Source: Paenibacillus cremeus
Lineage (GTDB): Bacteria > Bacillota > Bacilli > Paenibacillales > NBRC-103111
Reading direction: 5' to 3'
NCBI RefSeq assembly: GCF_007786445.1
Contig: NZ_VNJI01000021.1
Coordinates: 52,829-116,828 of the forward strand
DNA: 64,000 nucleotides
Of this stretch, positions 44,947 to 53,641 are shown in pieces. The position numbers were made by a program, and so were the translations under genes. Positions within the stretch are counted from its first letter, which is position 1. Each line of letters opens with the position of its first letter. Under the pieces are notes generated by a model, which did no database searches, was not told where the DNA came from, and saw only the letters and a program-made list of their open reading frames with translations.

Positions 44947-45819
44947 GTGAAGCTGATGAACTATATGAATTTGAACCAGCATCCGGTCCAGCTTTCATTT
45001 TATAAAGACCGCACACATGAATTTGTCGAGGTTTTCCATGCCCATCAGGGAATGGAGCTGCTGTATGTCCATGAGGGCAGCGGCACGGCCATTGTAGAGC
45101 AACAAATTTTCGATCTCATGCCGGGCACCTTAATCTATTTTAAGCCCTTCCAGCTGCACCGCATTCGGATTAACGTCGGTCCGGAGCAGCCTTACATTCG
45201 CACGCTGTTCGTGTTCGAGCCGGCGGTGCTGGATGAGGCATTGGCGCCGTTTCCGTCGCTGCGGACCTTTTTCCAAACGCTGTGGAAGGACCCTCTCGCC
45301 CCGCAAATTCTGCACAGCCCCGCTCCCGACCAGACCGATGCGCTCCTGCGAAGCTACCTTCCTCGCCTGACACAAACGCAAACGCAGCCCAGCCTGCTGC
45401 TGGAGGAGCAGCTGCTGTTTTTGACCGCCTACCTGCATCATTGGAAGCACATCGGCTTCGCAGATGCGGGCAGTAAACGTCCGGCGGCGGCACGCAAAGC
45501 CTCCAGCACGGCGGAGAAGGTCATGGAATGGATCGAGGTGCATTATATGGAGCCGTTCGAGCTGGACCGGCTTGCGCACGAAGTGCATTTGTCGCCGAAC
45601 CATGTGTCCGCCGTGTTCCGTCAGTCCGTGGGCAGCAGCATCACCGACTACTTGACCGCACGCCGCATCCGCCAAGCCTGCTGGCTGCTCAAAACCACCG
45701 ATTTGTCCGTACAGGAGATTGGTCTGGCCGTTGGGCTCGGCAACTTCTCGTACTTCTGCCAGCTGTTCAAAAAACATGTCGGCATCACGCCCAACCGCTT
45801 TAAGCAGCAGCCTCAGTGA
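44947..45819 (+). CDS. AraC-family regulator, divergent from the GH2-GH88 operon
   Basis: 290 residues: cupin sensor (EVFHAHQGMELLYVHEGSG, PGTLIYFKPFQLHRI) and two AraC HTH motifs (LDRLAHEVHLSPNHVSAVFR; QEIGLAVGLGNFSYFCQLFK). GTG start eight bases after AAGGAGA. The 137-base gap to the GH2 start holds both promoters; likely activates GH2-GH88. Confidence 0.88.
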   Translation: MKLMNYMNLNQHPVQLSFYKDRTHEFVEVFHAHQGMELLYVHEGSGTAIVEQQIFDLMPGTLIYFKPFQLHRIRINVGPEQPYIRTLFVFEPAVLDEALAPFPSLRTFFQTLWKDPLAPQILHSPAPDQTDALLRSYLPRLTQTQTQPSLLLEEQLLFLTAYLHHWKHIGFADAGSKRPAAARKASSTAEKVMEWIEVHYMEPFELDRLAHEVHLSPNHVSAVFRQSVGSSITDYLTARRIRQACWLLKTTDLSVQEIGLAVGLGNFSYFCQLFKKHVGITPNRFKQQPQ

Positions 45820-45840
45820 GACCAGTTAACGCGGGCTTCG

Positions 45841-46725
45841 TTATGCGCCGGTCTCCGTCTCCATTTCCGTCTGCTCCCTGCGCTGTCCCGAATACTTCCG
45901 GTATTCGCTGGGCGACAGACTCGTTTGCTTTTTAAACAGCCTGGAGAAGTAGTACAGCTCCATCCCCACCCGCTCCGCAATATCCGTCACCGACAGCGTG
46001 GACGAGGTCAACAGCTCCTTCGCTTTATCCATCCGTTTGCGGTTAATATAGGCGATCGGCGACAGGCCGAGCATCGTTTTGAAATACTGCATGAAATAGT
46101 TCGGGTGAAAATGCACCAGTCGAGCCAGCTCCTCCACTGTCATCTGCTCCTGCAAATGCTCCTCCATGTACTGCAGCACCGTATTGATTTTGGCCGCTTC
46201 CGAAGCTGTCGCCAGCCGTAGCTCTTGCCCCCGTTGATGCTCCTGCTCCAGAGAGGCTTCCATATAGTCCGAAACCATCTCCAGCAGCAGCGACTTGATG
46301 CGCAGCGGGGCGGTCAGCGTCGGGTTGTTGTACAGCTCGATGAGCGCTTGAAACTGCTTCTCCAGCGCCGCCTCATTCGCCACGTCGATGCAATGCGGGA
46401 GGTCGAACAGCTGGAACAAATTCACTTCCCCCACCGTCGCGGTAAAATGGCACCAATACTTGCCGAACGGATTCTCATTCTGCGGTCCCATGGACAGACG
46501 CACGCCTGCAGGGAGCAGCAGCAGCTGGCCGGGGCTCGGCTGATACAGCCGGTTGCGAACCCGGATCCATCCCTCGCCTTCACGGATAAAATAAAGCCGG
46601 TTCACATCCGTGACCGGAAAGTTGTATTTCCAGCTGGACGTTACTTTCGTATAGTGCGCCGTTTCGAGCGTAATTTGCGTATTTTCCAAATAACTGCGCA
46701 TGATCTGCAGCTGCTGTCCTTCCAC
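45841..46725 (-). CDS. AraC-family regulator, divergent from the PhyH genes
   Basis: 294 residues: cupin-like N-terminal domain (RLYFIREGEGWIRVRNRLYQ, SPGQLLLLPAGV) and two AraC HTH motifs (VEELARLVHFHPNYFMQYFK; TDIAERVGMELYYFSRLFKK). GTG start seven bases after GAGGAGGG. Converges with the previous AraC gene; its divergent partner is the PhyH operon, which it probably controls. Confidence 0.87.
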   Translation of the reverse strand: MEGQQLQIMRSYLENTQITLETAHYTKVTSSWKYNFPVTDVNRLYFIREGEGWIRVRNRLYQPSPGQLLLLPAGVRLSMGPQNENPFGKYWCHFTATVGEVNLFQLFDLPHCIDVANEAALEKQFQALIELYNNPTLTAPLRIKSLLLEMVSDYMEASLEQEHQRGQELRLATASEAAKINTVLQYMEEHLQEQMTVEELARLVHFHPNYFMQYFKTMLGLSPIAYINRKRMDKAKELLTSSTLSVTDIAERVGMELYYFSRLFKKQTSLSPSEYRKYSGQRREQTEMETETGA

Positions 46726-46903
46726 CGTACGCCCTCCTCATCAGTTAGCCAAAACCACCTTAGGATTGTGCAAATATCTGCTATTATCATACATCCTCAA
46801 AAACCCTTTTGCATACTAAAATTAGGTACAAGAAGACAGCAATCCTAATTTCAATTACATGGGGAGCGGCGATCCCGCTAACCTACGGGAGGATGAACGG
46901 CGG

Positions 46904-47191
46904 ATGAGCGTTACACGCCAGCAAATTTTGATTCTACACCTGGCTCAGCCGGACCTGGAAACCAGGACGATCGCATGGGCCTTGTACGACGGCAGCAAAT
47001 CCAAGGACGAGCTGCAAATGCAAACCGGAGATTCGATGGTTCCGCCGTACGACTCTGTCTTAGATGCCATGCGGGACGGCTGGAATGTGATTCAGCTTCC
47101 GACGATGCCGGTATTTTTGAGCGGTCATGAGTTTGAGCAGGGACATTTGCCTTACGAATATGTATTGGAAAGAAAGGTGACGGTCGAATGA
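46904..47191 (+). CDS. Small conserved-looking protein coupled to a PhyH dioxygenase
   Basis: 95 residues starting MSVTRQQILILHLAQPDLET. No family recognised. Soluble, no Cys cluster, no signal. Its stop overlaps the PhyH start (ATGA), so the two are translated together. Segment AMRDGWNVIQLPTMPVFLSG resembles short proteins encoded with sugar enzymes, but no role can be named. ATG at 46904 preferred; GGAGG lies 11 bases upstream. Confidence 0.6.
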   Translation: MSVTRQQILILHLAQPDLETRTIAWALYDGSKSKDELQMQTGDSMVPPYDSVLDAMRDGWNVIQLPTMPVFLSGHEFEQGHLPYEYVLERKVTVE

Positions 47192-47982
47192 GCGGTTCCG
47201 TAGAAAAGCAGCATCTTCTGACAGCGAAGCAGATGGCCGATTTTGCCGTAAACGGATATTTGGTCTTAAATGAAGTGGTGCCTCAGGAATACAACATCCG
47301 TGCCGAAAAAGAAATGCGCGAATTCAGCGGCAACGGCGGAAGCTATTGGAATGAATCCGGCGTGATCCAGGAGATTTTCAATCTGCCGCAGGTCAAAGGC
47401 GCGATGCAGAGCTTCGTAGGCACAAGCCCGGTGTACGATCATTCATTCCTGCACGTCGTTCGTGCGCAGCATCATAAGGGTCAGTTCTACCATGCCGATT
47501 CCATCATCGATACGCGTCCGTTCGGCTACGATATCCAGGCGTTCTACTTCTCGCACGATGCTCCGGATGAGATGGGCCCGACGCTCGTGCTCCCCGGCTC
47601 CCACATGCGCAAGGTGAGCAACGGCAGCATCGCCCGCTACAAAAACATTCTCGGCCAGCGCCGCCTCGTCTCCAAAGCCGGAACGATCGCGTTCCTGCAT
47701 CATGCCATTTGGCACTGCGCGCAGCCGAACTTCACGGACTTGACGCGCTACGTGTTCAAGCTGCGGATGCGCCCGGGCCAAGAGCAGCGCGCGCTGTTCA
47801 ACACGGAGGGCTACAATAGTCCGGAAATTCAAAATTACGTGTACAAAGCCGGCCATCACGCCTGGGCAGGCGACGAAGGCCGTGTGAATCAGGTGCAGAT
47901 TGCAAAGTTCTGGCGCTACTTGACCGGCGATAACCGCGTGGACGCTTCTTTCGAGGGCAGCTTGACGCGCATGGGATTATAA
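47188..47982 (+). CDS. Phytanoyl-CoA dioxygenase (PhyH) family oxygenase
   Basis: 264 residues. Fe(II)/2-oxoglutarate oxygenase facial triad is visible as the His-x-Asp in QFYHADSIIDTRPFG and the distal His in FLHHAIWHCAQPN, followed by an Arg for 2-oxoglutarate (LTRYVFKLRMR). Probably hydroxylates a small metabolite; PhyH proteins next to AraC regulators occur in Paenibacillus gene clusters of unknown substrate. Followed by a strong terminator. Confidence 0.85.
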   Translation: MSGSVEKQHLLTAKQMADFAVNGYLVLNEVVPQEYNIRAEKEMREFSGNGGSYWNESGVIQEIFNLPQVKGAMQSFVGTSPVYDHSFLHVVRAQHHKGQFYHADSIIDTRPFGYDIQAFYFSHDAPDEMGPTLVLPGSHMRKVSNGSIARYKNILGQRRLVSKAGTIAFLHHAIWHCAQPNFTDLTRYVFKLRMRPGQEQRALFNTEGYNSPEIQNYVYKAGHHAWAGDEGRVNQVQIAKFWRYLTGDNRVDASFEGSLTRMGL

Positions 47983-47983
47983 T

Positions 47984-48038
47984 GAAAAAGGCCGCGATCG
48001 CAGCAGGTTGAACCTTGCGATCGTGGCCTTTTCTTTTT
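47984..48038. terminator. Bidirectional terminator between the PhyH and DedA genes
   Basis: Arms AAAAGGCCGCGATCGCA and TGCGATCGTGGCCTTTT, nearly perfect, with T runs on both strands. Confidence 0.9.
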
Positions 48039-48643
48039 CATCCTGTTCGTTTCCCGGTTTTTCTCATTTTTTTGGCAAAGAATATAAATAGCGCAATGAG
48101 CCCGCCCGTTATAATGGATATCCATCCAAACTGGGCTAAATAATGACTAATAACGTCAATGGACTGACCGAAATACTTCCCTGTCATAAAAAGAGCCAAG
48201 CTCCAAACCAATCCAGTGGAATAAGAGAATAAGGCATATTTTGAAAATGACATTTTATTCGATCCTACAATGTAGGGAATGACGTGGCGGACAACCGGTA
48301 AAAAGTAACTAAGCATCAACGAGAAAGCCCCATAACGCTCAATAAGAGTATGTGCTCTTTCTATATACTTTCCCATTTTTTTCTTTTTCATCAGATAATT
48401 TAGAGCTGGTGAACCTATGGCTCTTCCTATGCAGTACCCGATGGTCAGTCCTGATGCTACACCTAAATAAGTAACTACAAAGGCTGGTAGTGGTTTTAAT
48501 ATTCCTAATGAAGTAACAAAGCCGCCACTCATGACAACCACCTCATCAGGTATTGGCATTCCAACAATACCGAGCCACAAAAAGAAAAACAAAGCCGCAT
48601 ATCCATAGTGCTCAATTCCATTTAGCAGCATTTCCAAATGCAC
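48038..48643 (-). CDS. DedA family membrane protein
   Basis: 201 residues, five to six helices, with the DedA signature: GMPIPDEVVVMSGGF, and IERYGAFSLMLSYFLPVVRHVIPYIVGSNKMSF. Members translocate undecaprenyl phosphate or other lipids and support envelope energetics. GTG start eight bases after AGGAGGT. AT-rich compared with its neighbours, so it may have a different history. Confidence 0.92.
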   Translation of the reverse strand: MHLEMLLNGIEHYGYAALFFFLWLGIVGMPIPDEVVVMSGGFVTSLGILKPLPAFVVTYLGVASGLTIGYCIGRAIGSPALNYLMKKKKMGKYIERAHTLIERYGAFSLMLSYFLPVVRHVIPYIVGSNKMSFSKYALFSYSTGLVWSLALFMTGKYFGQSIDVISHYLAQFGWISIITGGLIALFIFFAKKMRKTGKRTG

Positions 48644-48898
48644 CCTATTGTACCTCCTGCTGTTTTAACATACTCTTCATTTATAGCGAATATTGAGCAC
48701 CTAATTCAAACAATCGTATCCAACTTACCGCAGTCTACGTTCTTAAACATTTTTTTGGCAAGAAAATTCGAACTAGGGGTTCATGTGAATATCATCGCCT
48801 ACAAAGATTAAAAATCCCCTAGGAAATTCTGAATCAAACCTTAATTCGTTGTACCAATAAAGAAACCAAAAGAAAAAACCACGGAGGAACCGCTACAT

Positions 48899-49522
48899 AT
48901 GACGACAGGCAGCCGCTGGTTTCAACAGCACTACGACCGGCTGATGGCCCCTCTGGAGCGCCGGCGCTTCGGGCAAATTCGGGCCGAGCTGCTCTCCCAT
49001 GCGCACGGTGAGGTGCTGGAGATCGGCGCCGGGACCGGGATCAATTTCCCGCTGTACCGCGACTCGAATGTGGTGCAGGTCACGGCCATCGAGCCGTCGG
49101 AGCGGATGCGGGAGCAGGCCCGCCCCCGGGCGCAGCAAGCAAGAGTGCCCGTCACGCTGATCGAGGGATCGGCTGAGCAGCTGCCTTGGGAGGCCGGCAC
49201 GTTCGACACCATCGTCGGCACCCTGGTGCTGTGCACGATCCCCGACCCGGCGCAGGCGGTGCGCGAAATGCTGCGCGTCGGCCGTCCCGGCGGCACGCTG
49301 CTGCTCTTCGAGCATGTTCGGCTCGAGCACCCCTTCTGGGGTCGGCTGCAGGACGTGCTGACGCCCTTGTGGTCTAAGGCGTGCGACGGCTGCCAGCTCA
49401 ACCGCAACACCGTGCAGCTGCTTCGTGCGGAGGGTGGGTTCGAGCCGCTGCGGATCGAGCGCCATCTTGGCGGCGTTTTTCTCGCCCTCGAAGCCGAGAT
49501 CCCCCTGCTGAAGCAGTCATGA
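48899..49522 (+). CDS. Class I SAM-dependent methyltransferase
   Basis: 207 residues. Motif I VLEIGAGTGINFPLY, acidic motif TAIEPSERM, post-motif LPWEAGTFDTIVGTLVLCT and PGGTLLLFEHVR. The C-terminal LNRNTVQLLRAEGGF is typical of PmtA/UbiE-like or small-lipid methyltransferases; substrate uncertain. GGAGGA upstream of the ATG. Fits no clear operon. Confidence 0.85.
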   Translation: MTTGSRWFQQHYDRLMAPLERRRFGQIRAELLSHAHGEVLEIGAGTGINFPLYRDSNVVQVTAIEPSERMREQARPRAQQARVPVTLIEGSAEQLPWEAGTFDTIVGTLVLCTIPDPAQAVREMLRVGRPGGTLLLFEHVRLEHPFWGRLQDVLTPLWSKACDGCQLNRNTVQLLRAEGGFEPLRIERHLGGVFLALEAEIPLLKQS

Positions 49523-49585
49523 GAACAACGGCCCGCTCATACACTACCCATGAACCTCACTCTAATATCATGGGAGGCATGTCCG

Positions 49586-50062
49586 ATGTCTTTTTTTGAT
49601 AAAATGAAGCAAGGCGCGTCCGAGGCCGCCAAAAAAGCGCAGCAAACCGTCGAGATTTCGAAGCTTCGCTTGCAGGTGGCCGCAAAGGAAAAGGATATTG
49701 AGAAGGAATACACGTTGATCGGCGAGGCGATCTATAAGGGCTATGCAGCGGGGGATTGGAAAAAGCAAGAGCAGGACGTGAGTGCCCACTGCGGGCAGAT
49801 CGATCAGCTGAAGGCTGACATTCAGGCGCTGGAGCTGAAGGTGCAGGAAGCGAAGAATGAGAAAATATGCCGCTGCGGCAAAGTGCTCGCCCGCGAGGTG
49901 AAATTTTGTCCGGCGTGCGGCAACCGCTTCGCCGACCCTCCCCCCGCCGAGGCGCCGGCAGCCGGGGTTCTTCAGACGATCTGCGCCTTGTGCCAGACCC
50001 CGAACGATGTCGGCGCCAAATTTTGTGCGAATTGCGGCACGACGATGCAGCATGACTCCTGA
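49586..50062 (+). CDS. Zinc-ribbon domain protein with helical N-terminus
   Basis: 158 residues: helical, coiled-coil-rich N-terminal half (KMKQGASEAAKKAQQTVEIS, then a Lys/Glu-rich helix), and two CxxC zinc ribbons near the C-terminus (CRCGKVLAREVKFCPACG; CALCQTPNDVGAKFCANCG). GGGAGG eight bases before the ATG. Widespread Bacillales family of unknown role. Confidence 0.8.
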   Translation: MSFFDKMKQGASEAAKKAQQTVEISKLRLQVAAKEKDIEKEYTLIGEAIYKGYAAGDWKKQEQDVSAHCGQIDQLKADIQALELKVQEAKNEKICRCGKVLAREVKFCPACGNRFADPPPAEAPAAGVLQTICALCQTPNDVGAKFCANCGTTMQHDS

Positions 50063-50085
50063 CCAAGTGTATTCTTCAATCAAAT

Positions 50086-50130
50086 GAGACCGAGCGGCTG
50101 AACCTGATTCCAGCCTGCTCGGTCTTTTTG
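50086..50130 (+). terminator. Terminator of the zinc-ribbon gene
   Basis: AGACCGAGC/GCTCGGTCT stem with inner GGCTG/CAGCC, then TTTTTG. Confidence 0.85.
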
Positions 50131-50253
50131 TTCTCTTCCCTTAACTGGTTCGGACAAGCCATTCCCTGCAAATTTTGTCATAACATAATAAACCTTGGAG
50201 AATACTATCCTACGCTGAGCAATTGCACACTTAACGGCAGGGAGAGACTCGCC

Positions 50254-50994
50254 ATGGAAATAAGATCATTCGGCCGAGCGCCCTCCTACTCCAGCGGCCA
50301 GTCGGAATCACGGCTCGGCAAGGCGCTGGCGATGGACGGAAGGCGCAGCCGGGTACATATCGCCACCAAGACCCACGACCGGACGCGCGACGGCTCGCTT
50401 CGGCTGCTGGAGGAGAGCCTGAAGCGGCTGCAGACCGATCACATAGAAGAGTGGCGGCTGCACAATGTGGCTACGATGGACGAGCTGGACCGCATTTTCG
50501 CCAAAGGCGGCGCGATGGAGGCGCTGCTGGAAGCCAAAGAGCAGGGCCTCGTGAAGCACCTGAGCATCAGCGGGCATACGAATCCGCGCGTGCAGCTGGA
50601 GGCCATTGAGCGTTACCCGTTCGACAGCGTGCTCGTGGCGTTGTCCGCGCCGGACGCCTTGATTTACAGCTTCGAGCACGAATTTCTGCCCGTGGCCACC
50701 CAGAAGGGCATCGCGGTCATCGGCATGAAGGTGCTCGCTTTGGGCAAGCTGGGCCACACCTATGAGCAGGCGCTTCGCTATACCTGGTCCCTGCCCGTAT
50801 CCACGACGATTATCGGGATGGAGACGATGGAGCAGCTGGAACGGAACCTGGCCGCTTTTGAACGGTTCAAGCCTTTAACGGACATTGAGCGCCTGGGCTT
50901 GCTGAAGGAGCTTGCCCCGCTGGTGGAGCCGAACGTGCTGCGCTGGAAAGCGACCGCTTGGGATTCCGGCGTCTGGGTGGAACGAACCGTATAA
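50254..50994 (+). CDS. Aldo/keto reductase with an N-terminal deletion
   Basis: 246 residues, about 40-50 short for the family. The start MEIRSFGR is followed directly by APSYSSGQSESRLGKAL, whereas full AKRs have strands and the catalytic Asp (FDTAPSY) before it. The catalytic Tyr (Y12), the Lys of HIATKT and the His of RLHNV are kept; the Asp is gone. The join is in frame. The rest (LEESLKRLQTDHIEEWRLHN, ISGHTNPRVQLEA, VIGMKVLALG) is well preserved. Probably inactive or altered, yet it keeps an open frame and a good GGGAG site. Confidence 0.75.
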   Translation: MEIRSFGRAPSYSSGQSESRLGKALAMDGRRSRVHIATKTHDRTRDGSLRLLEESLKRLQTDHIEEWRLHNVATMDELDRIFAKGGAMEALLEAKEQGLVKHLSISGHTNPRVQLEAIERYPFDSVLVALSAPDALIYSFEHEFLPVATQKGIAVIGMKVLALGKLGHTYEQALRYTWSLPVSTTIIGMETMEQLERNLAAFERFKPLTDIERLGLLKELAPLVEPNVLRWKATAWDSGVWVERTV

Positions 50995-51026
50995 ACGACT
51001 TAAGAAGAACTGGAGGATGAAACAAG

Positions 51027-52082
51027 ATGAAAAAGTGGATATCCGTTTGTATGATAGGCCTTCTTGTATTTGCGCTCGCGCTGAGCGGGTGCGGTAAGAA
51101 AACGACGCCGAATACCGGCAATCAGGCGGCGGGCGGCGGGACGACGACCGGAGGCGGCACGCAGGCAGGCGCCAAGTTCAATATCGGGATGATCACGGAC
51201 GTCGGCGGCATCAACGACAACTCCTTTAACCAAAGCGCATGGGCAGGGCTGCAAAAGCTTGAGAAGGACACCGGCGCCAAAGTGAAGTATTTGCAAAGCA
51301 AGAGTGATTCGGAATATTTGCCGAACCTGAACCAAATGGTCAAAGGGAACTTCAATCTGACCTGGGGGATCGGTTTTACGATTGGTGATGCCTTGAAAAC
51401 GGTCGCGTCGCAAAACCCGAACGCGAAGCTCGCGATCATTGATAACGTGGTAGAAGGTGCGAATGTATCCTCGATTACGTTTGCCGAAAATGAGGGCTCT
51501 TATCTCGTCGGCGTCGTGGCCGGTCTGATGACGAAAACGAACAAAATCGGCTTCGTCGGCGGGATCGACATCCCCGTCATCAAGCGCTTTGAAGCGGGCT
51601 TCAAAGCGGGCATCTCCGCTGTGAATCCGAACGCTAAGCTGACGATCAACTATACCGGTGCGTTCGATAAGCCGGACCTCGGCAAGGCGGCGGCGGCCAC
51701 TATTTATAACGATGGCGCGGACATCATTTTCCATGCATCGGGCGCCACGGGTAACGGAGTGTTTAATGAAGCGAAAGACCGTGTGAAGAGCGGCAACAAG
51801 GTTTGGGTCATCGGCGTTGACCAAGACCAGTCTAAAATGTTCGGCGACGACGTCACGCTGACCTCGATGATGAAGCGTGTTGACCTAGCGGTGTATCGCA
51901 TTTCGAACGATCTGATCAACGGCAAGTTCGAAGGCGGCAAGACGACTGTGCTCGGCCTCAAGGATGATGGCGTTGGGCTCCCTGATACTTCCTCCAAGAA
52001 CGTCCCTGCGGATATCCTCAAGAAGGTCGACGAGTATAAACAAAAAATCGTCAAAGGCGAAATTCAGGTTCCAGACAAATGA
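51027..52082 (+). CDS. BMP-family nucleoside-binding lipoprotein
   Basis: 351 residues with a lipoprotein signal (MKKWISVCMIGLLVFALALS, then GC, giving lipobox ALSGC), a Gly/Thr-rich linker, and the Bmp domain: IGMITDVGGINDNSFNQSAW is the family's hallmark start, with EGSYLVGVVAGLM, FVGGIDIPVI and DIIFHASGATGNGVF following. TmpC/PnrA and NupA/BmpA relatives bind purine nucleosides. GGAGG ten bases before the ATG. First gene of a four-gene operon. Confidence 0.92.
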   Translation: MKKWISVCMIGLLVFALALSGCGKKTTPNTGNQAAGGGTTTGGGTQAGAKFNIGMITDVGGINDNSFNQSAWAGLQKLEKDTGAKVKYLQSKSDSEYLPNLNQMVKGNFNLTWGIGFTIGDALKTVASQNPNAKLAIIDNVVEGANVSSITFAENEGSYLVGVVAGLMTKTNKIGFVGGIDIPVIKRFEAGFKAGISAVNPNAKLTINYTGAFDKPDLGKAAAATIYNDGADIIFHASGATGNGVFNEAKDRVKSGNKVWVIGVDQDQSKMFGDDVTLTSMMKRVDLAVYRISNDLINGKFEGGKTTVLGLKDDGVGLPDTSSKNVPADILKKVDEYKQKIVKGEIQVPDK

Positions 52083-53641
52083 GCATCAAGGTGGAAATGC
52101 GCGGCATTACGAAGCGGTTTCCCGGAATTGTGGCCAACGACGGAATCAGCCTGACGCTGATGCAGGGGGAAATTCTAGCCCTGCTCGGCGAGAATGGCGC
52201 TGGGAAATCCACGCTGATGAACATCCTCTTCGGCCTGTATCAGCCGGATGAGGGCGAGATTCATGTGAACGGCAAGCGGGTCGAAATTTCGAATCCGGGC
52301 ACGGCGATTCAGCTCGGCCTTGGCATGGTGCACCAGCACTTTAAGCTCGTCCAGCCGTTTACGGTGACGGAAAATATTATTTTGGGCATGGAGCCAAGGC
52401 AAGGGCTCCGCGTGAATTTTCGCCAAGCAGAGCAGCAGGTGGCGGACATTTCCAACCGCTATGGCCTTAAGGTGGATCCGCGCGCGCGGATTGAGGATAT
52501 CTCTGTGGGAATGCAGCAGCGCGTTGAAATTTTGAAAACCTTATACCGCGGCGCCGAGATTCTGATCTTCGACGAACCTACAGCGGTGCTGACTCCACAG
52601 GAGATCACCGAGCTGATCGAGATTATGCGCAAGCTGGTGGCGGAAGGGAAATCGATTATTTTGATTACCCATAAGCTGAAGGAAATTATGGCGATTGCCA
52701 ACCGCGTCACCGTCATTCGCCGGGGCAAAGTGATCGATACACTCACGGTCAAAGATACCAACCCGGACGAGCTCGCCGAGAAGATGGTCGGCCGCGAGGT
52801 CTCGTTTCGCCTGGACAAGGCACCTGCTAAGCCGGGCAAGCCGGTGCTCACCGTCAGCGATGTGACCGCGCGCGGAGCGAACGGCGTGCCGGTGCTGAGC
52901 GACGTCTCCCTCGAGGTGCGCGGCGGCGAGATCCTGGGCCTGGCAGGCGTCGACGGCAACGGCCAGAGCGAGCTGATCGAGGCGCTCACCGGCCTGCGCG
53001 GCGTCGACAGCGGACGCATCCTGCTGAACGGGGATGACATCGCCGGAGCCTCGCCTAGGCGCATCGCCGAGAGCGGCCTGGCGCATATTCCCGAGGACCG
53101 CCATAAGCGCGGTCTCGTGCTGGACTTCTCGATGAGCGAGAACATGGTGCTCAAATCGTATTACACCTCCGCTTATAATCGCGGGGGCTTTCTTGATTAC
53201 GAAGCGATCGACAAGCAGGCTCAGCGGCTGATCGCAGAGTTTGACGTGCGGACGCCGGGCACGCACACACCGGCGCGCGCGCTGTCGGGGGGCAATCAGC
53301 AGAAGGGGATCATCGCCCGCGAGGTCGATCAAAACCCCGAGCTGCTGATTGCCGCCCAGCCTACGCGGGGACTGGACGTCGGCGCCATCGAATTTATTCA
53401 TAAGCGGCTGCTCGACCAGCGCGATAAGGGCAAGGCGGTGCTGCTCGTCTCGCTCGAGCTGGATGAAATCCTGCAGCTCTCCGACCGCATCGTCGTCATC
53501 TGCGGGGGCCGGATTACCGGCGAGGTAGACCCGGCGCAGACGACGGACCGGGAGCTCGGCCTCTTGATGTCCGGCACCACCGCAGCCGACGGACGAGCCG
53601 GGTCTAGCAAGTCAACCACCGGAGGTGAACCGCATGGCTAA
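52079..53641 (+). CDS. ABC transporter ATPase, double domain (NupA/YufO type)
   Basis: 520 residues with two ATPase halves. First half: Walker A GENGAGKST, signature near EDISVGMQQRVEIL, Walker B LIFDEPTAVL. Second half: GVDGNGQSE in place of a canonical Walker A, signature LSGGNQQK, and AQPTRGLD as Walker B region, the usual asymmetry for this sugar/nucleoside class. Overlaps the binding-protein gene by ATGA. It powers the two permeases that follow. Confidence 0.92.
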   Translation: MSIKVEMRGITKRFPGIVANDGISLTLMQGEILALLGENGAGKSTLMNILFGLYQPDEGEIHVNGKRVEISNPGTAIQLGLGMVHQHFKLVQPFTVTENIILGMEPRQGLRVNFRQAEQQVADISNRYGLKVDPRARIEDISVGMQQRVEILKTLYRGAEILIFDEPTAVLTPQEITELIEIMRKLVAEGKSIILITHKLKEIMAIANRVTVIRRGKVIDTLTVKDTNPDELAEKMVGREVSFRLDKAPAKPGKPVLTVSDVTARGANGVPVLSDVSLEVRGGEILGLAGVDGNGQSELIEALTGLRGVDSGRILLNGDDIAGASPRRIAESGLAHIPEDRHKRGLVLDFSMSENMVLKSYYTSAYNRGGFLDYEAIDKQAQRLIAEFDVRTPGTHTPARALSGGNQQKGIIAREVDQNPELLIAAQPTRGLDVGAIEFIHKRLLDQRDKGKAVLLVSLELDEILQLSDRIVVICGGRITGEVDPAQTTDRELGLLMSGTTAADGRAGSSKSTTGGEPHG

